Source of the DNA: Dehalococcoidia bacterium
GTDB taxonomy: Bacteria > Chloroflexota > Dehalococcoidia > JAENJB01
Assembly: GCA_030690705.1 (NCBI GenBank)
Contig: JAUYGE010000069.1
Coordinates: 1 to 7,716 of the forward strand
DNA: 7,716 bases
Direction: 5' to 3'
Each line of letters begins with the position of its first letter. The first letter of the stretch is position 1. Shown in pieces: positions 5,968 to 7,716 of this stretch. The notes below the pieces were generated by a model that worked only from the letters and a program-made list of their open reading frames with translations, was not told the DNA's origin and ran no database searches. A program made the position numbers and the translations under genes.

Positions 5968-6648
5968 TTATTGTTTTGCACCCTTGTCGTCATTGGTGGA
6001 AGTCCGGGGCCACCTCCCTGTCCCACCCCTCAGGATTCTGAGCAGGGCATCGCTAAATTCCTCAACAGAGGACATAGGTTCCCGCAATTCCGGGGGAAGT
6101 TTCGACATTAGTTCCTGGGCGCCTCTTCGTTGGCTCTTAGCTTCTCTGGATATGAGTTTGTGCTCCCGGGCCAAGGTCGAAACCAACTCCGCAAACTGTG
6201 TCTGCAATCGTTCTGTCTGTTCCCCGATCCTCCTCTCAAGTTCGAACCGGTGGTGCTCGTTTTCCAAGCGGAGTCGCCTTTTCTCGATGGCTCTTTGTAC
6301 CGTAAGCACCATCTCATCGCGGCTAAAGGGCTTGGTGATGTAGTCGTAAGCGCCCAGTTTCATAGCCTCGATGGCAGTCTGTGCGTCAGCAACGGCGGTG
6401 GCCATTATTACACAAGTCTGGGGCCAGTTAGTAGTTAGCTGTTGAAGGACTTCCATCCCGGACATGTCTGGCATCTTGATATCCAATAGCACTAAATCGA
6501 CCTTCAGTTCATTCACCTTATCCAGGGCCTCTCGCCCGTTGGCCGCGGTGACCACATCATAGCCTGCTTCTTTCAGCACCCGCTGAAGCAGGCTCCGTAC
6601 AGACTCGTCGTCATCGACAACCAGTATTTTTACTTGTTCTCCATTCAT
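5968..6648 (-). CDS. Response regulator: receiver domain plus coiled-coil tail
   Basis: A two-component receiver of 226 aa with no recognisable DNA-binding or enzymatic output domain. Residues 6-125 form the receiver: KILVVDDDES with D12/D13, LVLLDIKMPDMSG with phospho-acceptor D56, T84 (IMATA) and K106 (YITKPF). Residues 120-175 are strongly charged and heptad-like, with many Arg and Glu, indicating a long coiled coil that could drive dimerisation or partner binding. The last 50 or so residues are polar, and I do not recognise them. ATG at 6648 overlaps the stop of the upstream subtilisin gene (TAATG), with GGAGGC 6 nt before it, so it is very likely translated with the protease. Its cognate kinase is not visible. 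It faces the broken receiver gene, with 63 bp between the two ends. Confidence 0.9.
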   Translation of the reverse strand: MNGEQVKILVVDDDESVRSLLQRVLKEAGYDVVTAANGREALDKVNELKVDLVLLDIKMPDMSGMEVLQQLTTNWPQTCVIMATAVADAQTAIEAMKLGAYDYITKPFSRDEMVLTVQRAIEKRRLRLENEHHRFELERRIGEQTERLQTQFAELVSTLAREHKLISREAKSQRRGAQELMSKLPPELREPMSSVEEFSDALLRILRGGTGRWPRTSTNDDKGAKQ

Positions 6649-7716
6649 TATTTTGCCTCCACACCGGCAACTGCCCTGAGGGCATTCACCAGTCCGTATC
6701 CGTACCAGCTATCCCGCCCTGAAGGTCCCAAATCTTGCGCCGTGCTCTGAAGGAGTCTTCTCACTTCTACATTGCTGGCAACACCGGAAGCTATCAGGAG
6801 CGCCGCCACGCCGGCAACATAGGGCGCGGAGAAAGACGTGCCGCTTCCGCTGCCGTAGCCTCCGCCGCGGATGGCGGACTGAATATCAACGCCGGGAGCC
6901 ATCAGCTCCAGGTCTTGCCCGGTGCTGGAAAAGCTGGCCCTGGTCTCATTGTTGTCAGTAGCGCCAACGGCAATCACGGGTTCATATATTGCTGGCGAGA
7001 AGATGATACCCTGGTCACCCATATTGCCGGCGCCAGCCACCAGTACAATCCCCGCCTGGTACGCTTTCTCCAGGGCGGTGATTAGTGCCGGAGGCCCGTT
7101 CAGAAACTCTCCGAAACTCATATTGATAATCTGCATGTTGTTGTCCACGGCCCACTCAATCCCGCTCAGGATGGCGCTCATCAACGCAATGCCGTTTTGG
7201 TTCACAACCTTGACCGAGTAGAGCTCTACCTCCGGGGCAACCCCGGTCACACCGGCGCCGTTGTCAAGGGCGGCGATGACGCCAGCGACCATCGTCCCGT
7301 GGCCATTGTCATCATCACCATTTGTTGTGCCGTCAACGAAAGTAACATTGCCGGCCACCCTTAAATCAGGATGGGCCAGGTCAATGCCGGTGTCAAGTAC
7401 GGCCACCCTGACGCCCCGCCCCTTGTTTTGGCCGGTTTTCGCTTCGGTGCTTATCGGGACGATGCTCTGGTAAGGTGTGCCTGTAATGATTTGCACGGTC
7501 GTATCTTCTTCAACTGAGGTCACTTTAGGGTTGCGGCGAAGCGCATCCAGCTTATTTTTTGGGATGGAAGCGGCAATAGTTGGGACAATGTGGTAGTCAC
7601 GCTTTATTTTGCCGCCTGCATCGGGGATGAGCGCTTTTTCGGCCGGGCCCAGTTTCCCTTTGAATGACACCAGTACATCCACTTTGTCCGTGCTGGCATC
7701 GGTCGCTGCTGCGAAA
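6648..7716 (-). CDS. Subtilisin-family (S8) serine protease with I9-like propeptide, 5' end cut by window edge
   Basis: An endopeptidase of the subtilase family. The frame stays open to the right window edge, so the true start lies outside; a GTG at 7682 falls inside the propeptide and is unlikely to be the start. Numbered from that GTG, residues 1-65 resemble the I9 inhibitor/chaperone propeptide (DVLVSFKGKLG, then NPKVTSVEED). The catalytic triad is complete: D97 in VAVLDTGIDLAHPDL, H128 in DNGHGTMVAG, S283 in GTSFSAPYVAG. The oxyanion-hole Asn is N220 in GAGNMG. The domain ends with YGYGLVNALRAV, typical of subtilases, with no extra C-terminal domain or anchor. The residues before the propeptide (FAAATDAS) could be the end of a signal peptide, which would make it secreted, but this is inference. 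Its stop overlaps the response regulator start, which implies one operon. Protease identity is firm; its substrate is unknown. Confidence 0.95.
   Translation of the reverse strand, partial: FAAATDASTDKVDVLVSFKGKLGPAEKALIPDAGGKIKRDYHIVPTIAASIPKNKLDALRRNPKVTSVEEDTTVQIITGTPYQSIVPISTEAKTGQNKGRGVRVAVLDTGIDLAHPDLRVAGNVTFVDGTTNGDDDNGHGTMVAGVIAALDNGAGVTGVAPEVELYSVKVVNQNGIALMSAILSGIEWAVDNNMQIINMSFGEFLNGPPALITALEKAYQAGIVLVAGAGNMGDQGIIFSPAIYEPVIAVGATDNNETRASFSSTGQDLELMAPGVDIQSAIRGGGYGSGSGTSFSAPYVAGVAALLIASGVASNVEVRRLLQSTAQDLGPSGRDSWYGYGLVNALRAVAGVEAK
6655..6660 (-). promoter_or_regulatory. Strong ribosome binding site inside the end of the protease gene
   Basis: GGAGGC on the reverse strand lies 6 nt before the response regulator ATG (6648) and within the last codons of the protease gene. 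Together with the TAATG stop/start overlap it supports both independent and coupled initiation of the regulator. Confidence 0.65.

Overview
The window looks like bacterial chromosome of fairly high GC. The dense genes, the GreA with an extra N-terminal helical domain, the membrane-anchored tandem parvulin protein and the short palindromic dispersed repeats make me think of Chloroflexota, most likely Dehalococcoidia or a relative. That placement comes from memory of family architectures and not from a search.

Left part (1-1170): a forward gene encodes a GreA-type transcript cleavage factor with a core-binding-like helical domain in front of the Gre module (42-869). A gap of about 170 bp follows that holds palindromic repeat material. 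Next comes a reverse-strand tRNA-Pro(GGG) (1039-1115) with a plausible sigma-70-type promoter.

Centre (1173-5490), all forward: a single-pass membrane protein with two degenerate parvulin domains (extracytoplasmic folding factor); a 104-bp inverted-repeat element filling the gap before hom; then a tightly packed set of homoserine dehydrogenase (hom), threonine synthase (thrC) and GTP cyclohydrolase I (folE). hom and thrC abut with no gap, and thrC and folE are 7 nt apart. Hom and ThrC supply the first and last of the three steps from aspartate semialdehyde to threonine. The middle enzyme, homoserine kinase, is not in the window. FolE starts folate/pterin synthesis.

Right part (5491-7716): a small signalling region. 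A forward CheY-like receiver gene (5521-5904) is broken by an in-frame TAG at codon 18 but otherwise has every receiver motif. Facing it on the reverse strand are a subtilisin-family (S8) serine protease with an I9-like propeptide, cut by the right window edge, and a response regulator with a coiled-coil tail. The protease stop and regulator start overlap as TAATG, so the two are probably co-translated.

I see no CRISPR array, prophage module, transposase or obvious new multi-gene defence system. The points most worth a second look are the amber-interrupted receiver, the protease/response-regulator coupling, the GreA fusion, the loss of both signature histidines in both parvulin domains, and the palindromic repeats.
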